A stretch of 50,466 nt of DNA from Phycisphaerae bacterium. GTDB taxonomy: Bacteria; Planctomycetota; Phycisphaerae; Phycisphaerales; UBA1924. The position numbers were made by a program, and so were the translations under genes. Positions within the stretch are counted from its first letter, which is position 1; each line of letters opens with the position of its first letter. The notes beneath the pieces are model-generated. The model made no database searches, was not told where the DNA came from, and saw only the letters and a list, made by a program, of their open reading frames with translations. The stretch spans positions 1 through 50,466 of the forward strand of contig JAEUIW010000022.1 of NCBI GenBank assembly GCA_016794925.1, given 5' to 3'. Shown piece by piece: positions 23,106 to 32,592 of the stretch.

Positions 23106-24518
23106 TTAGCCGTTGGTGTGGTCGGAACCGTCGGATGACGGCTTGGGCTGGTCCTTGACGGGGGCCGCGTCGGGGGTCTTGGCGGGTTCGGACGCAGCGC
23201 CGGGCGAGATGCCCCGGAGTTGTGACAGGCTGAACGCGCCCTGCACCGCGATCACGTCGCCCGGCGCAACGCCCAATTTGATCTCGACGATCTGGTCATC
23301 GCGGGCGCCCGTGGCTACGTCGTGCTTCTTGAAGAACTCCTTGTCCTTCACAAACACGTACTGGAGCGGACCCTCCTTGACGATCGCCGACGCGGGGACC
23401 ACCACGGCCGAATCGGTCTGCCGGAGCAGCACGGCGAGCTCGACGAACGTGCCCTGCCGCAGGACCCCACCCGGGTTGTCGGCGTCGATGATGACGTGGG
23501 CGGTCCGCTTGCTCGCGTCGATGACCGGGCTGATGAACCGCACCGTTCCGGTAGTCACCAATGCCCCGTCGTTCGATCGGCGCACGCGGACGCTCGGCGT
23601 TCCGGCAGCAACCAGCGCATCCACGAGACTCTCAGGCACCTCACCCTCGATCTGCACGCTGGCAAAGTCTCCGATCGTGAGCACCTTGGCCCCGGCATCG
23701 ACTCCCTGGCCTACCACGGCGGCCCGCGTGACTACCACGCCATCGATGGGGGCGAGATAGCGGACAAGCCCCGGATGAGCCGCATCGACCGAGACCTCGC
23801 TGCCGTCGCCGGCCTGGGCTGGCGGGATCAGCGCACGGAGGGCCTCAACGGAGCGCAGCGTGGATGCACTCTGGGTGCGCAGCGACTGCACATCGGTTTT
23901 GGCCTGATCCAGAGCAACGGCCTTGAGCGCTGCATCGGCGCGGAGCTTGATCGCCTCCGACTTTCGCTGTGCGAGCAGGTTGGCCGACACCGCTTCTCCG
24001 CTGGCGGTCAGCCGCGCGGCTTCGGCCTCAGCAAGATCTGCGGACGCGTTCGTCGCCGGCACCTCGATCTCCAGTGACCGCACCACCGACTCCGATTTCT
24101 TCACGTCGGAGAGCAGCCGCTCGTAGTCGGCCTCCAGCCGCCGCAACTCATAGATGCTCTTGGCGAGTTCCTGTGACTCGATCTCTGCGAGGGCATCACC
24201 CTTCTTGACGGAGTCGCCGGGCTGTACCGTGATCGCTCGCACGATGCCCGCCGTGCGTGGCGATACTGCCACCAGGCGGTCGGGCCGGGCACGCACGGAT
24301 CCGGTGAGCTTCATCACTTCTTCGATTTGGCCAAAGTCGACCTCGGCGGTCTTCAGGCCGATGGCCAGCGCAGTCTCTGGCGAGACTTTCTTGGGTGCGT
24401 TGGGGTCCCAGGATGCGGACTCGGTCTTGCCGTGCCCTTCGTGGGCGAAGGCCGGGATGAGAATGGCGGCGGTAACGACCGCTATCGCGCTGAAGGCCGT
24501 GGCCTTTCGACGGTTCAT
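23106..24518 (-). CDS. RND periplasmic adaptor (CzcB/CusB type)
   Basis: Links the inner-membrane pump to an outer-membrane channel. The start at 24518 is set by GGAGG six bases upstream; this gives 470 residues with a signal peptide and AHEGHG just after it, a His-rich metal site. A biotinyl/lipoyl half-motif (VQPGDSVKKGDALAEIESQE) opens the hairpin, a long coiled-coil follows at about 110-235, and LVRYLAPIDGVVVTRAAV closes it. Beta-barrel and membrane-proximal domains then run to a Pro-rich end. It belongs with the pump gene 18 bases downstream. No outer-membrane channel gene is in this operon. Confidence 0.88.
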   Translation of the reverse strand: MNRRKATAFSAIAVVTAAILIPAFAHEGHGKTESASWDPNAPKKVSPETALAIGLKTAEVDFGQIEEVMKLTGSVRARPDRLVAVSPRTAGIVRAITVQPGDSVKKGDALAEIESQELAKSIYELRRLEADYERLLSDVKKSESVVRSLEIEVPATNASADLAEAEAARLTASGEAVSANLLAQRKSEAIKLRADAALKAVALDQAKTDVQSLRTQSASTLRSVEALRALIPPAQAGDGSEVSVDAAHPGLVRYLAPIDGVVVTRAAVVGQGVDAGAKVLTIGDFASVQIEGEVPESLVDALVAAGTPSVRVRRSNDGALVTTGTVRFISPVIDASKRTAHVIIDADNPGGVLRQGTFVELAVLLRQTDSAVVVPASAIVKEGPLQYVFVKDKEFFKKHDVATGARDDQIVEIKLGVAPGDVIAVQGAFSLSQLRGISPGAASEPAKTPDAAPVKDQPKPSSDGSDHTNG

Positions 24519-24659
24519 GGGGAACCTCCGTGGCAGGAACTGGGTTGTGGTGTGGGAGTGCGACGGCCGCCAATGAACAACGCCGTGACGGTTGGCGTTC
24601 GTGGCGTGCCCTGATGAGGGCAGGCGGTCACTCACGCGCGTGGTCGCGGCGTGGCGGTG

Positions 24660-25139
24660 CTACACAACGAGCGCGCAATGCTGGCGCAGAAGCGAGGTCA
24701 ATGGCCTGGCGATGGCCGGATTGCCCCGATACTGGACTCGGTTTGAGGCAGGCGGAAGCATGTCCACCGCCATTGACCAATCCAGAATGGCCACAACGAC
24801 CGGCATTGGAAGCTCGACGGTCGACTTCTGGACCGTCAGCATCTTGCCGTCGTTCTTCTCGCAGTTGCAGTGATGCTTCTCATCACCGGGCCCACACGGA
24901 ACCGACGATTGCCCATCCTCATGCTGCTTGTGCCCAGAGGCGTGCTGATGAGGCGCGGCGTGGTCACGGTCCGCGTCATGTGAATGGCCGTGTGACGCTT
25001 CGACCTCTTCCGCCACCGGCGCGGCTTGGCAGGACGAGCAGGTGCTCAGCAAGGAGCGGAAGTTGCAGCAGCATAATGGCACGGCGACCACCAGCAGGAG
25101 GGTCACCAGAAGCCGAATTGGACTGCCGCGATGGAGCAT
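24660..25139 (-). CDS. Secreted Cys/His-rich metal-binding protein
   Basis: A 159-aa precursor with a hydrophobic N-terminal helix running into a Cys cluster (PLCCCNFRSLLSTCSSC). A His-rich segment follows (SHGHSHDADRDHAAPHQHAS) and then CNCEK. The end, LTSLLRQHCALVV, is hydrophobic and resembles the end of the 151-aa protein at 32593-33048. It is likely a periplasmic or membrane-held copper or zinc binder. There is no ribosome-binding site. A TATACT -10 box ends ten bases before the ATG, so the transcript would be nearly leaderless. It leads the CzcB/CzcA-type operon and is covered by a CsoR-like palindrome. Confidence 0.65.
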   Translation of the reverse strand: MLHRGSPIRLLVTLLLVVAVPLCCCNFRSLLSTCSSCQAAPVAEEVEASHGHSHDADRDHAAPHQHASGHKQHEDGQSSVPCGPGDEKHHCNCEKNDGKMLTVQKSTVELPMPVVVAILDWSMAVDMLPPASNRVQYRGNPAIARPLTSLLRQHCALVV

Positions 25140-25155
25140 ACCTATGGGGAGTATA
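25138..25155 (-). promoter_or_regulatory. Second CsoR-type operator over a -10 box
   Basis: On the minus strand TATACT (25155-25150) is followed by CCCCATAGGTATG, whose ATG is the start of the His-rich gene. The 17-bp core ATACTCCCCATAGGTAT (25154-25138) matches the csoR palindrome at 14 of 17 positions. It therefore probably binds CsoR and makes this operon copper-responsive. The overlap with the start codon is unusual. Confidence 0.65.
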
Positions 25156-25325
25156 CAGGCCTACACCGTGATACGTCTCGATCCGACACGAAGTTCGCTG
25201 AGAATTTGAGAGGTGGCTACTGCACAAAGCACAAGATCTGTCCTCCGATTGCGCACAACAACACCTCGTCCGCCATACGCGGATTGGCTGAGTCTGCGGA
25301 GAATGGGGATCAGCGAATTCGTCTT

Positions 25326-28300
25326 TTAGTGGTTGGAGAACTCCTTCCGGTGCTGCCACCGCTTGGCGAGGTAGAACACGACCGGATACACGACCAGTTC
25401 CATCATGAAGCTGATCAGAAGGCCGCCGATCAGCGGGGCGGCGATGCGGCGCATGGTGTCGGCGCCGGTGCCGTGGGACCACAAGAGCGGGACCAGGCCG
25501 ATCATCGCCGCAGCCACGGTCATCGCCTTGGGACGGATTCGCTTTACGGCTCCGTCATGAACGGCCGCGTACAGGTCGGTAGCCGACTTCATGCGGCCCT
25601 GCTCCTTGAAGCGGTCGAAGCTGTTGTCGAGATAGAGGAGCATCACCATGCCAGTCTCCGCATCGAGCCCCGCGAGAGCGATGATGCCGATGACGACCGC
25701 GAGCGACAGATTGAAATCCAGGGCGTGCATGAACCAGAAGGCCCCGACCAGGCTGAACGGGACGGCCATCAGCACTATTCCAACGCGGAACCACGAGCGG
25801 CTGCTCACATACAGCAGAAAGATGATGGCGACAAGGGCCATCACACTCGCGGCGATGAGGCGCGGCAGCGTCTTCTCCCAGAACTCAAACTGACCAGAGA
25901 ACAGCAGTGTATAGCCCGGCGGCAGGTCAACCTGCTGAGCGACCGCCTTGCGGGCTTCGGCGATGTAGCCACCGAGGTCTCGCCCCGCGATGTCCACGAA
26001 GATCCACGCCGTGCGCTGGGCGTTCTCCGAGCGGATCATCGGAGCACCGGGCGTGAGGTGAATCTTGGCGATCTGACCGAGCGGCACCTGGACGCGTTCG
26101 TCCTTGGGCCCGGGCATCGGGGCCGTGACCAGCACCTGTTCGAGCGCGGGAAGGTCGTCGCGGTAGTCGCGAAGGTACCGCACGTTGAGGGGGTAACGCT
26201 CCAGTCCCTCGACGGTGGTGGTGATGTTCATGCCGCCGACCGCCGACTGGATGACGTCCTGAACGTCGCCCGTGGTCAGGCCGTAACGGGCCGCCGCGGC
26301 GCGGTCGATGTCGAAATCGACGTAGTACCCCCCGAGCGTGCGCTCGGGGTACGCCGAGACCGTCCCGGGAATTCCACGGACCGCGCTGGCGGCGCGTTCC
26401 GCGAGGTCGCCGAGCACCTTGAGGTCAGGGCCGAGGATCTTGATTCCCACCGGGGTCTTGATGCCCGTGGCGAGCATATTGATGCGGTTTTCGATCGGGA
26501 ACGGCCAGGCGTTGGCCATGCCGGGGAACGAGACAACGGAGTTAAGCCCCGCGTGCATCGTCCCATCGGGGTCGGACCAGCCGAACTTGAGTTCCTCCGT
26601 CGTGATGGGGCGCTCGGCGGGCCAGAACGTGCCGTGGAAGGGCTTCTGGAGCCATTCCGGCCATGAACTGAAGAAGTACTCTGGGCGGCGTGTCCGCCAC
26701 TTCGAACGGTCCGGATTGAGCTGTGCGACCGTTTCGATCATCGAGAGCGGCGCAGGGTCGGTGGCCGTCGCGGCCCGCCCGATCTTCCCGTGGACGCTCA
26801 CCACTTCGGGGAACGTCTTGATGAGCTTGTCGGTTTGCTGCAGGAGCTGTTTGCTCTTGGTGATGCTGATGGACGGGTCGGTCGTCGGCATGTAGAGCAG
26901 GTCGCCTTCGTCCAAGGGCGGCATGAACTCGGTGCCCATGCGCGTCATCGGGTAGTAGGTCGATGCCAGTGCGATTGCGGCGAGCAGCAGCAGTCGCCAA
27001 GGGTGCGCCATGGCGAGACGGAACGCCGGCTCGTAGATCCGCTGAAGGACCCGGCTGATCGGGCTGTGCTGCTCGTGGATGATCTTCTGCGGCAGGAGCA
27101 GCATCGCCATCAGCACGGCCCAGCCGCCGGCGATCCACCAGCGGAAGTGTTCCAGGTGCGGCATGCCGGTGGCGATGATGAACAGGGCGGTCGCGGGCAG
27201 GAACATGGCGCCCAGCGTGATGGCGGTGTTGCGCCAGAATCCCCAACTCTTGGGGAGCACCCGCCCGGTGATGAAGTAGTACATCAGGACCGGGATGATG
27301 GTGATGGAGAGGAACGCGGCCGCTGTCATCGCGAACGTCTTTGTGAACGCCAGCGGCTTGAAGAGCCGCCCTGCCTCGCCGCCGAGCACGAACACCGGCA
27401 GGAATGAGACGGTGATGATGAGCAGGGAGAAGAAGAGCTGTGGGCCAACCTCCTTGGCCGCCGCCATCATGATGTCCGAGCGGGGCGTGGGTGGCAGCCC
27501 GGCATGGACGCGGTCCTCTTCCCGATCCAGGTGCTTGTGCCCGTTCTCGACCATGATGACGGCCGAGTCCACGACCACGCCGATGGAGATCGCGATGCCG
27601 CCGAGGGACATGATATTGGCGTTGATCCCCAGCAGGTGCATTACCAGCAGGGCGGCGATGACGCTCGACGGCACGACGAAGACCGCGACCAGTTCGCTGC
27701 GCATGTGCAGCAGGAACAGGATGCACACCAGCCCGACGACGATGATCTCCTCCACCAGCGTGTCGCGGAGCGTGGAGATGGAGCGGTTGATCAGGTTCGA
27801 GCGGTCGTAGGTGGTCTTGATGAAGACGCCGGGCGGGAGGCCGTCCTCCAGCGAGATCAGCTTGGCCTTCACGTCCGCGATGACCTTGTACGCGTTGGCC
27901 CCGAACCTCGCCACGACCACGCCGCCGACGGCCTCGCCCTCGCCGTTGAGATCGGCGACGCCCCGTCGCATGTCGCCGCCGACCCGGAGGGTCGCGATGT
28001 CCCCGAGCATGACCGGCGTGCCCTTGTCGCCGAGGCCGACGGGCACCTGGGCGAGGTCCTCAAGGCCCTTGAGATACGCCCGGCTGCGGACCATGTACTC
28101 GTTCTCGGCCAGCTCGATGACCGACCCGCCCACGTCGTTGTTGGACCGCTGGATCGCCATCATCACGTCGCGGAGCGGCAGGCCGTACGCCCGCAGTTTG
28201 AGCGGGTCGAGGATGACCTGGTACTGCCGGACGTACCCGCCGATGGAGGCGACCTCGGAAACATCCTCGACCGAGGTCAAGGGGTAGCGCATGTACCAGT

Positions 28301-28955
28301 CCTGGAGGCTGCGGAGCTGGGCGAGGTCCTGGTTGGCCGACACGAGCGGTGTCTGGGTGAGCGGGTCCTTCCCCCCCACGATGCCCGGCTTCTCGAACGC
28401 GCGGACCTTCACAAGTTTCTCGCGCCGCTCCCGGGGCGCCTCATCGGGTGAGGCGTACCAGCGGTCGCCCTCGGCGTCGTGCCAGAAGCCCTTGGGGTGG
28501 TCGGGGCTGTAGTAGCCGGGGTACAGCACGTACTGGTACACCCAGCCCACGCCGGTCGCGTCCGGGCCGAGCTTGGGCTCGACTCCTTTGGGTAATCGGT
28601 CGCGGGCGAAGTTCAGGTACTCCAGCACGCGGCTGCGGGCCCAGTAGATATCCGTGCCGTCCTCGAAGAGCACGTACACGAACGACTGTTCGAACATGCT
28701 GTAGCCGCGGACCACGGTGGAGCCGGGCACGGCGAGCATGGCGCTGGCCAGCGGGTAGGTGACCTGCTTGTCCACGACCTCGGGGTTCTGCCCGGGGTAC
28801 TCGGTCTGGACGATCACCTGCACATCCGACAGGTCGGGGATGGCGTCCAGGCGGATGTTGAAGATGCTCCATACGCCCGCGCCGACCATCATCGCGGTCA
28901 GCAGGAGCACCATGAAGCGGTTCTTGATCGAGAGTTCGATGATGCGAGCGATCAT
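25326..28955 (-). CDS. cusA: Copper/silver RND efflux pump CusA
   Basis: Inner-membrane pump exporting Cu(I)/Ag(I), with the periplasmic three-methionine site of CusA conserved: Met689 (LLYMPTT), Met739 (PLSMIET) and Met827 (NRINMLATG). The first two are exactly 50 residues apart, as Met573 and Met623 are in the E. coli protein. Helix 4 reads SIGVVVDSAVIMVENGHK, the CusA form. At 1209 residues it is longer than usual because of insertions in the periplasmic loops (one of about 40 residues between Met739 and Met827 and another near 160-200). GAGGTG precedes the ATG, which lies three bases after the cusB stop. Confidence 0.95.
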   Translation of the reverse strand: MIARIIELSIKNRFMVLLLTAMMVGAGVWSIFNIRLDAIPDLSDVQVIVQTEYPGQNPEVVDKQVTYPLASAMLAVPGSTVVRGYSMFEQSFVYVLFEDGTDIYWARSRVLEYLNFARDRLPKGVEPKLGPDATGVGWVYQYVLYPGYYSPDHPKGFWHDAEGDRWYASPDEAPRERREKLVKVRAFEKPGIVGGKDPLTQTPLVSANQDLAQLRSLQDWYMRYPLTSVEDVSEVASIGGYVRQYQVILDPLKLRAYGLPLRDVMMAIQRSNNDVGGSVIELAENEYMVRSRAYLKGLEDLAQVPVGLGDKGTPVMLGDIATLRVGGDMRRGVADLNGEGEAVGGVVVARFGANAYKVIADVKAKLISLEDGLPPGVFIKTTYDRSNLINRSISTLRDTLVEEIIVVGLVCILFLLHMRSELVAVFVVPSSVIAALLVMHLLGINANIMSLGGIAISIGVVVDSAVIMVENGHKHLDREEDRVHAGLPPTPRSDIMMAAAKEVGPQLFFSLLIITVSFLPVFVLGGEAGRLFKPLAFTKTFAMTAAAFLSITIIPVLMYYFITGRVLPKSWGFWRNTAITLGAMFLPATALFIIATGMPHLEHFRWWIAGGWAVLMAMLLLPQKIIHEQHSPISRVLQRIYEPAFRLAMAHPWRLLLLAAIALASTYYPMTRMGTEFMPPLDEGDLLYMPTTDPSISITKSKQLLQQTDKLIKTFPEVVSVHGKIGRAATATDPAPLSMIETVAQLNPDRSKWRTRRPEYFFSSWPEWLQKPFHGTFWPAERPITTEELKFGWSDPDGTMHAGLNSVVSFPGMANAWPFPIENRINMLATGIKTPVGIKILGPDLKVLGDLAERAASAVRGIPGTVSAYPERTLGGYYVDFDIDRAAAARYGLTTGDVQDVIQSAVGGMNITTTVEGLERYPLNVRYLRDYRDDLPALEQVLVTAPMPGPKDERVQVPLGQIAKIHLTPGAPMIRSENAQRTAWIFVDIAGRDLGGYIAEARKAVAQQVDLPPGYTLLFSGQFEFWEKTLPRLIAASVMALVAIIFLLYVSSRSWFRVGIVLMAVPFSLVGAFWFMHALDFNLSLAVVIGIIALAGLDAETGMVMLLYLDNSFDRFKEQGRMKSATDLYAAVHDGAVKRIRPKAMTVAAAMIGLVPLLWSHGTGADTMRRIAAPLIGGLLISFMMELVVYPVVFYLAKRWQHRKEFSNH

Positions 28956-28958
28956 GTG

Positions 28959-30983
28959 TCACCTCGCTCCCTTCGCACCGCCGACCGGGCGCACCACCGA
29001 GCCGCACTCCTTCATGTCCTCGGCGTAGTACGGGTTGGCCACATCGGCCTTGCGCTGCACCCAGTCGGCCTTGGCCATCGGGCAATTAAGAACGAAGAGC
29101 GACCCGGCCACCCTGGGCGAGGGCGGCATCGCGTCGATCAGCGCGATGACCGCGGCGCTCACGCGCTTGAACGCCTCGCGCTGCTGGTCGATCGGCTTGC
29201 CCGTCAGCGACTCGGCGGCCTTCGCCGCCTCCGAGACCAGCCGCGTCGCCCCACCCTCAGCCCCCGAGACCTCGCCGTGCAGGGCGTGGACCGACGCGAT
29301 CAGGCCCTCGGGCTTGAGCGGCGTGGCGTCCTTCTGCACTTCTCCCAGCGACTCGGCCAGCGCGAGGTAAGCGCTCACGATCGCGTCCACCCGCTCCTGC
29401 GCGGCGGGTGAAATCGCCATCGGCGCCGCTGGCGCTGCCGTGACCCCGCCCGAAGACTTTCCCGCCAGGAACTTGGCGATCGCCTCACGGAGACGGCTCT
29501 CCGAGTCGATCAGGAACTGCCCGCTGGAGACCACCGACTCCCCGACCTTCAGCCCCGAGCGCACCTCCACGAGGCCCTGCTCGCCGGAAAGCCCGATGGC
29601 GACGTTCCGCGGCTCGAAGCGGCCCTTGCCCGTGCTCACGAAGACCAGTTGCCGCTCGCCCGTGTCGATCACCGCCTCGCGCGGGATGAGCATGACCGGG
29701 TCCGCCGAGCCGACGTCGATGTCGGCGATGGCGTACATCGCCGACCGGAGCACCCCGTCGGAGTTGGGCATCGCCATGCGGACCAGCGCGGTCCGCGTCA
29801 TCTCGTCGAGGTGGGGGTGCACGAAGACGACCTCGCCCTCGAAGGTCCGCCCTGGCAATGCGTTCACGCGGGCCACGGCCCGCTGCCCAACCCGGACTCG
29901 ACCGATCGAGCCCTCGGGCACGCGGGCCTCGAACCACATCGTCGAGCGGTCGGCCAGGCGGAGCACCAGTTGCCCGGCCATCACCGCCGAGCCGTTGTAC
30001 ACGTTGGCCTTTTCGACTACGTGCCCGTCGATCGGGGAGAGGAACGTCACCACGGCCGGGGCGTGCTCCATCCCCCCCCCGCCCAGCTCCGCGATCTGCT
30101 CGGCGCTCAGCCCGAGCGTCTGGAGGCGGAGCTCCGCCGCGGCCACCAGCGCCGCGCTGGTTTGGCCCAGCGAGCCGCCCGTATCCAGGCCGGCACGATC
30201 GGCGGACTTCCGCGCCGTGATGAGTTCCTCGATGGCCAGCCGCAGGTCCGGGCTGTAGAGGTCGAACAGCGGCTCGCCCTTCTTGACCGCCATGCCGTCG
30301 GTGTTCGCGTAGAGGGTCTGGATCCAGCCCGACACGCGAAGATTGATGTCGCGGCGGCCCGGCTCGGGCTCCGCGAGGATCGCCGTGGCCCGCACCGTCT
30401 GCTGGAGCGGCCCTTCGATCACGACCGCGGTGCGCACGCCCATGTTCTGCACCACCGCGGGGTCGATGACCACCGCCGCCCCGGCTGATTGGGCCCGGTC
30501 CTCGTAGACCGGGACAAGGTCCATCCCCATCGGGCTCTTGCCGGGCTTGTCGGAGATGTACGGCGGGTTCATCATCGGGTCCCACCAGTACTTGACTTTC
30601 CGGTCCTCGCCCCCGGCCGCGGACTTCTCCGGCGCGGCCGCCGCACCCGAGTCGCCCGCGTCGCCCGTCACCAGCGGCGTCAACTTCATGTGGCAGATCG
30701 GGCAGTCGCCCGGGTGGTCCTGGATCACCTGCGGGTGCATGCCGCAGGTCCAGAGCTGCTTCTTGCCGTCGGTGGGCTTGCCGGATTCCTTGGCGGAGGC
30801 GGCCTCGGCGGTGTCGCCGCCGGCAGAGGGCATGAGCCATCGCTCGAAGGTCGTGTGCCAGCGCATCCCCGCGTAGATCCCGCCCGCCGTGAATAGCAGC
30901 ACGAACACGAGGGAACCGGAACGGCCGCGGCGGGCGGTGGGTGCCGGGGAAGTGGTTTTGGTTGTGGGAGTCTCGGTGGTCAT
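28959..30983 (-). CDS. cusB: RND adaptor CusB with heavy-metal-binding and DUF3347-like domains
   Basis: Periplasmic adaptor of the Cus pump, 674 residues. A membrane helix (23-40) is followed by a heavy-metal-binding domain, LWTCGMHPQ...DCPICHMKL (Cys80, Met82, His83, Cys94, Cys97, Met99). A second, degenerate copy follows at about 133-162 (WWDPMMNPPYIS...SPMGMDLVP), in which the Cys are lost but Met are kept. Barrel-sandwich, coiled-coil and beta-barrel domains follow. The C-terminal 170 residues (AAQERVDAIVSAYLALAESL to CPMAKADW and ECGSVVRP) resemble the DUF3347 domain found in Cus-type systems. It is directly upstream of cusA and 24 bases after the channel gene. Confidence 0.9.
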   Translation of the reverse strand: MTTETPTTKTTSPAPTARRGRSGSLVFVLLFTAGGIYAGMRWHTTFERWLMPSAGGDTAEAASAKESGKPTDGKKQLWTCGMHPQVIQDHPGDCPICHMKLTPLVTGDAGDSGAAAAPEKSAAGGEDRKVKYWWDPMMNPPYISDKPGKSPMGMDLVPVYEDRAQSAGAAVVIDPAVVQNMGVRTAVVIEGPLQQTVRATAILAEPEPGRRDINLRVSGWIQTLYANTDGMAVKKGEPLFDLYSPDLRLAIEELITARKSADRAGLDTGGSLGQTSAALVAAAELRLQTLGLSAEQIAELGGGGMEHAPAVVTFLSPIDGHVVEKANVYNGSAVMAGQLVLRLADRSTMWFEARVPEGSIGRVRVGQRAVARVNALPGRTFEGEVVFVHPHLDEMTRTALVRMAMPNSDGVLRSAMYAIADIDVGSADPVMLIPREAVIDTGERQLVFVSTGKGRFEPRNVAIGLSGEQGLVEVRSGLKVGESVVSSGQFLIDSESRLREAIAKFLAGKSSGGVTAAPAAPMAISPAAQERVDAIVSAYLALAESLGEVQKDATPLKPEGLIASVHALHGEVSGAEGGATRLVSEAAKAAESLTGKPIDQQREAFKRVSAAVIALIDAMPPSPRVAGSLFVLNCPMAKADWVQRKADVANPYYAEDMKECGSVVRPVGGAKGAR

Positions 30984-31007
30984 GGCGTTCTTTCTGGTGA
31001 CCGGTGG

Positions 31008-32471
31008 TCATCGAGCCGGGAGCATGTGGAGTGCGGAGGAGGACGGCGTGACGGCTGAACTTGGAACGACGGTCTCGATGTCCGTTCCCATGAGCGCTTC
31101 GAGTTCGGCAAGCCGCTTCTCCCGCGAGGCGCGGGCTTCGACGATCATGAGCCGGGTGTCCAGGAGCATGTTCTGCGCCTCGATCAGGTCGAGGTACATC
31201 GCGGCCCCGGAGGCGTAGGACTGTCGCATGTTGGTGAGTACCCGCTCCGCGAGCGGGAGGAGCGTGGTCTCGAAGAGGGCCGCCTGGCGCTCGTTGTTGC
31301 GGAGCGCCACGAGCGTGGCCACGAGCGTCGCGGCCCGGTCGCTGCGGGTCTGCCGCAGCATCGCGTCGCCGGAGCGGAGCATCGCCTCGGCCTCGCGGAT
31401 GCCGCCCTTGATCTCGGCGATGGTCGTCGGGAGCATGATGGTCGCGCCCACGGCCTGCGACACGCTTCCGGTGAACATGAACGACGGGTTGATGTCGGGG
31501 ATCCACTGCATCCGCGCCAACTCCAGCGCATCTGTGCGGCCTTGAACTTGATGGGCCAACGCCGCAATCTCGGGGTTGCGCTCGACCGCAACGGCGAGGA
31601 TCTGGTCATCGGTCGCCGCGATTTCCCGCACATCAGCGGTTGCGGCCGCCAACGGAGCATTCGGGCCCCGGGCGAGCATGCCGTTGAGCATGGCCCGCAT
31701 CGCGGTGAGCTCTGCGTCGGTGTTTTGGACGTTGTTCTCCAGCGTGCGAAGACTCGCTTCGGCACGGAGCAGGTCCCGCTGCACACCGCCGGCCTGAGCC
31801 CTCGCCCGGGTCGCGTCAATCGTCAGATGACCTAGGGACAACTGTTCCTGCTGAATGCGTCTCCTCTGCTCCAACATCTGCAGGTCCGCCCAAGACGAGA
31901 GCACGCGGCGCTGCAGATCGAACTTCGCCGTACGGAACCTCTCGGCCGTTGTCCGAGCCTCGTCGAGCGCGACCTGGCCCTTCTGCTGGACCTTCGTCGG
32001 GAACGAGAGGTTCATCGACGGGTCGAAACCCAGTGAGAACGTCTGCCGGTCAAAGGTCTTCATCCGCTCGGACGAGAACATGTAGGAGTAGCCGAGCTGG
32101 ACGTTGGAGTTCGGGTACGCGGATGCCATCTCGATCCGCTGGACCGCCGCCTTCCACTCGAAGTACGACGCTTCGAGGTCGCCGTTGGCGAGGAAGGCAC
32201 GCTGAAGCACGTCTTGCCACGAAGGAGACGCCGGGAGTTCAGGCTGCGCTCGTTGTGCGAACGGCTCTTCGTACGGCTTGCCCGCCTCGTGCATGCGGGC
32301 TTGCTCCTCCTTCGTGCCCGAGGGCGTCAATGCGCAGCCGGAGAGCCCCGAAAACGAGAGCGAGCAGATGGTCAGAAGAGTTGAAACACAATGTGAGTGC
32401 GTCGCGGCACGCGAGCGCTTGGCGGGGCGGCTCCCCGTGCGGAACGCACCTGCGGTGCGGTCGAGGGTCAT
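31008..32471 (-). CDS. Outer-membrane efflux lipoprotein (CusC-like)
   Basis: Channel component of the Cus pump, 487 residues. AAGGAG eight bases before the ATG supports this start, though the signal peptide proper begins near residue 28 and ends at a lipobox (SGLSGCAL). Two OEP helical repeats follow: EMASAYPNSNVQLGYSYMF to LLRAEASLRTLENNVQNTDA, and ALAHQVQGRTDALELARMQW to LAELEALMGTDIETV. It is the first pump gene of the cus operon and shares its transcript with cusB and cusA. The Cys-rich gene at 32593 lies 121 bases upstream and probably starts the operon. Confidence 0.88.
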   Translation of the reverse strand: MTLDRTAGAFRTGSRPAKRSRAATHSHCVSTLLTICSLSFSGLSGCALTPSGTKEEQARMHEAGKPYEEPFAQRAQPELPASPSWQDVLQRAFLANGDLEASYFEWKAAVQRIEMASAYPNSNVQLGYSYMFSSERMKTFDRQTFSLGFDPSMNLSFPTKVQQKGQVALDEARTTAERFRTAKFDLQRRVLSSWADLQMLEQRRRIQQEQLSLGHLTIDATRARAQAGGVQRDLLRAEASLRTLENNVQNTDAELTAMRAMLNGMLARGPNAPLAAATADVREIAATDDQILAVAVERNPEIAALAHQVQGRTDALELARMQWIPDINPSFMFTGSVSQAVGATIMLPTTIAEIKGGIREAEAMLRSGDAMLRQTRSDRAATLVATLVALRNNERQAALFETTLLPLAERVLTNMRQSYASGAAMYLDLIEAQNMLLDTRLMIVEARASREKRLAELEALMGTDIETVVPSSAVTPSSSALHMLPAR

Positions 32472-32592
32472 GATGCAGGCTCCTTGTTGTGGGGGATCAG
32501 GCCGGGGTTCCAGGCAACAGGTGCCGGGAAACGGGCCGGAATCGCGGGACAGCGGAAACCTCAGCGCGCAGTGCGGCTAAGGCACCGAGTAC

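Noticed and set aside
19695..23138. A 1147-codon plus-strand open frame
   Set aside because: It is the shadow of the RND pump gene; composition is Arg/His/Asp-heavy and no domain is visible.
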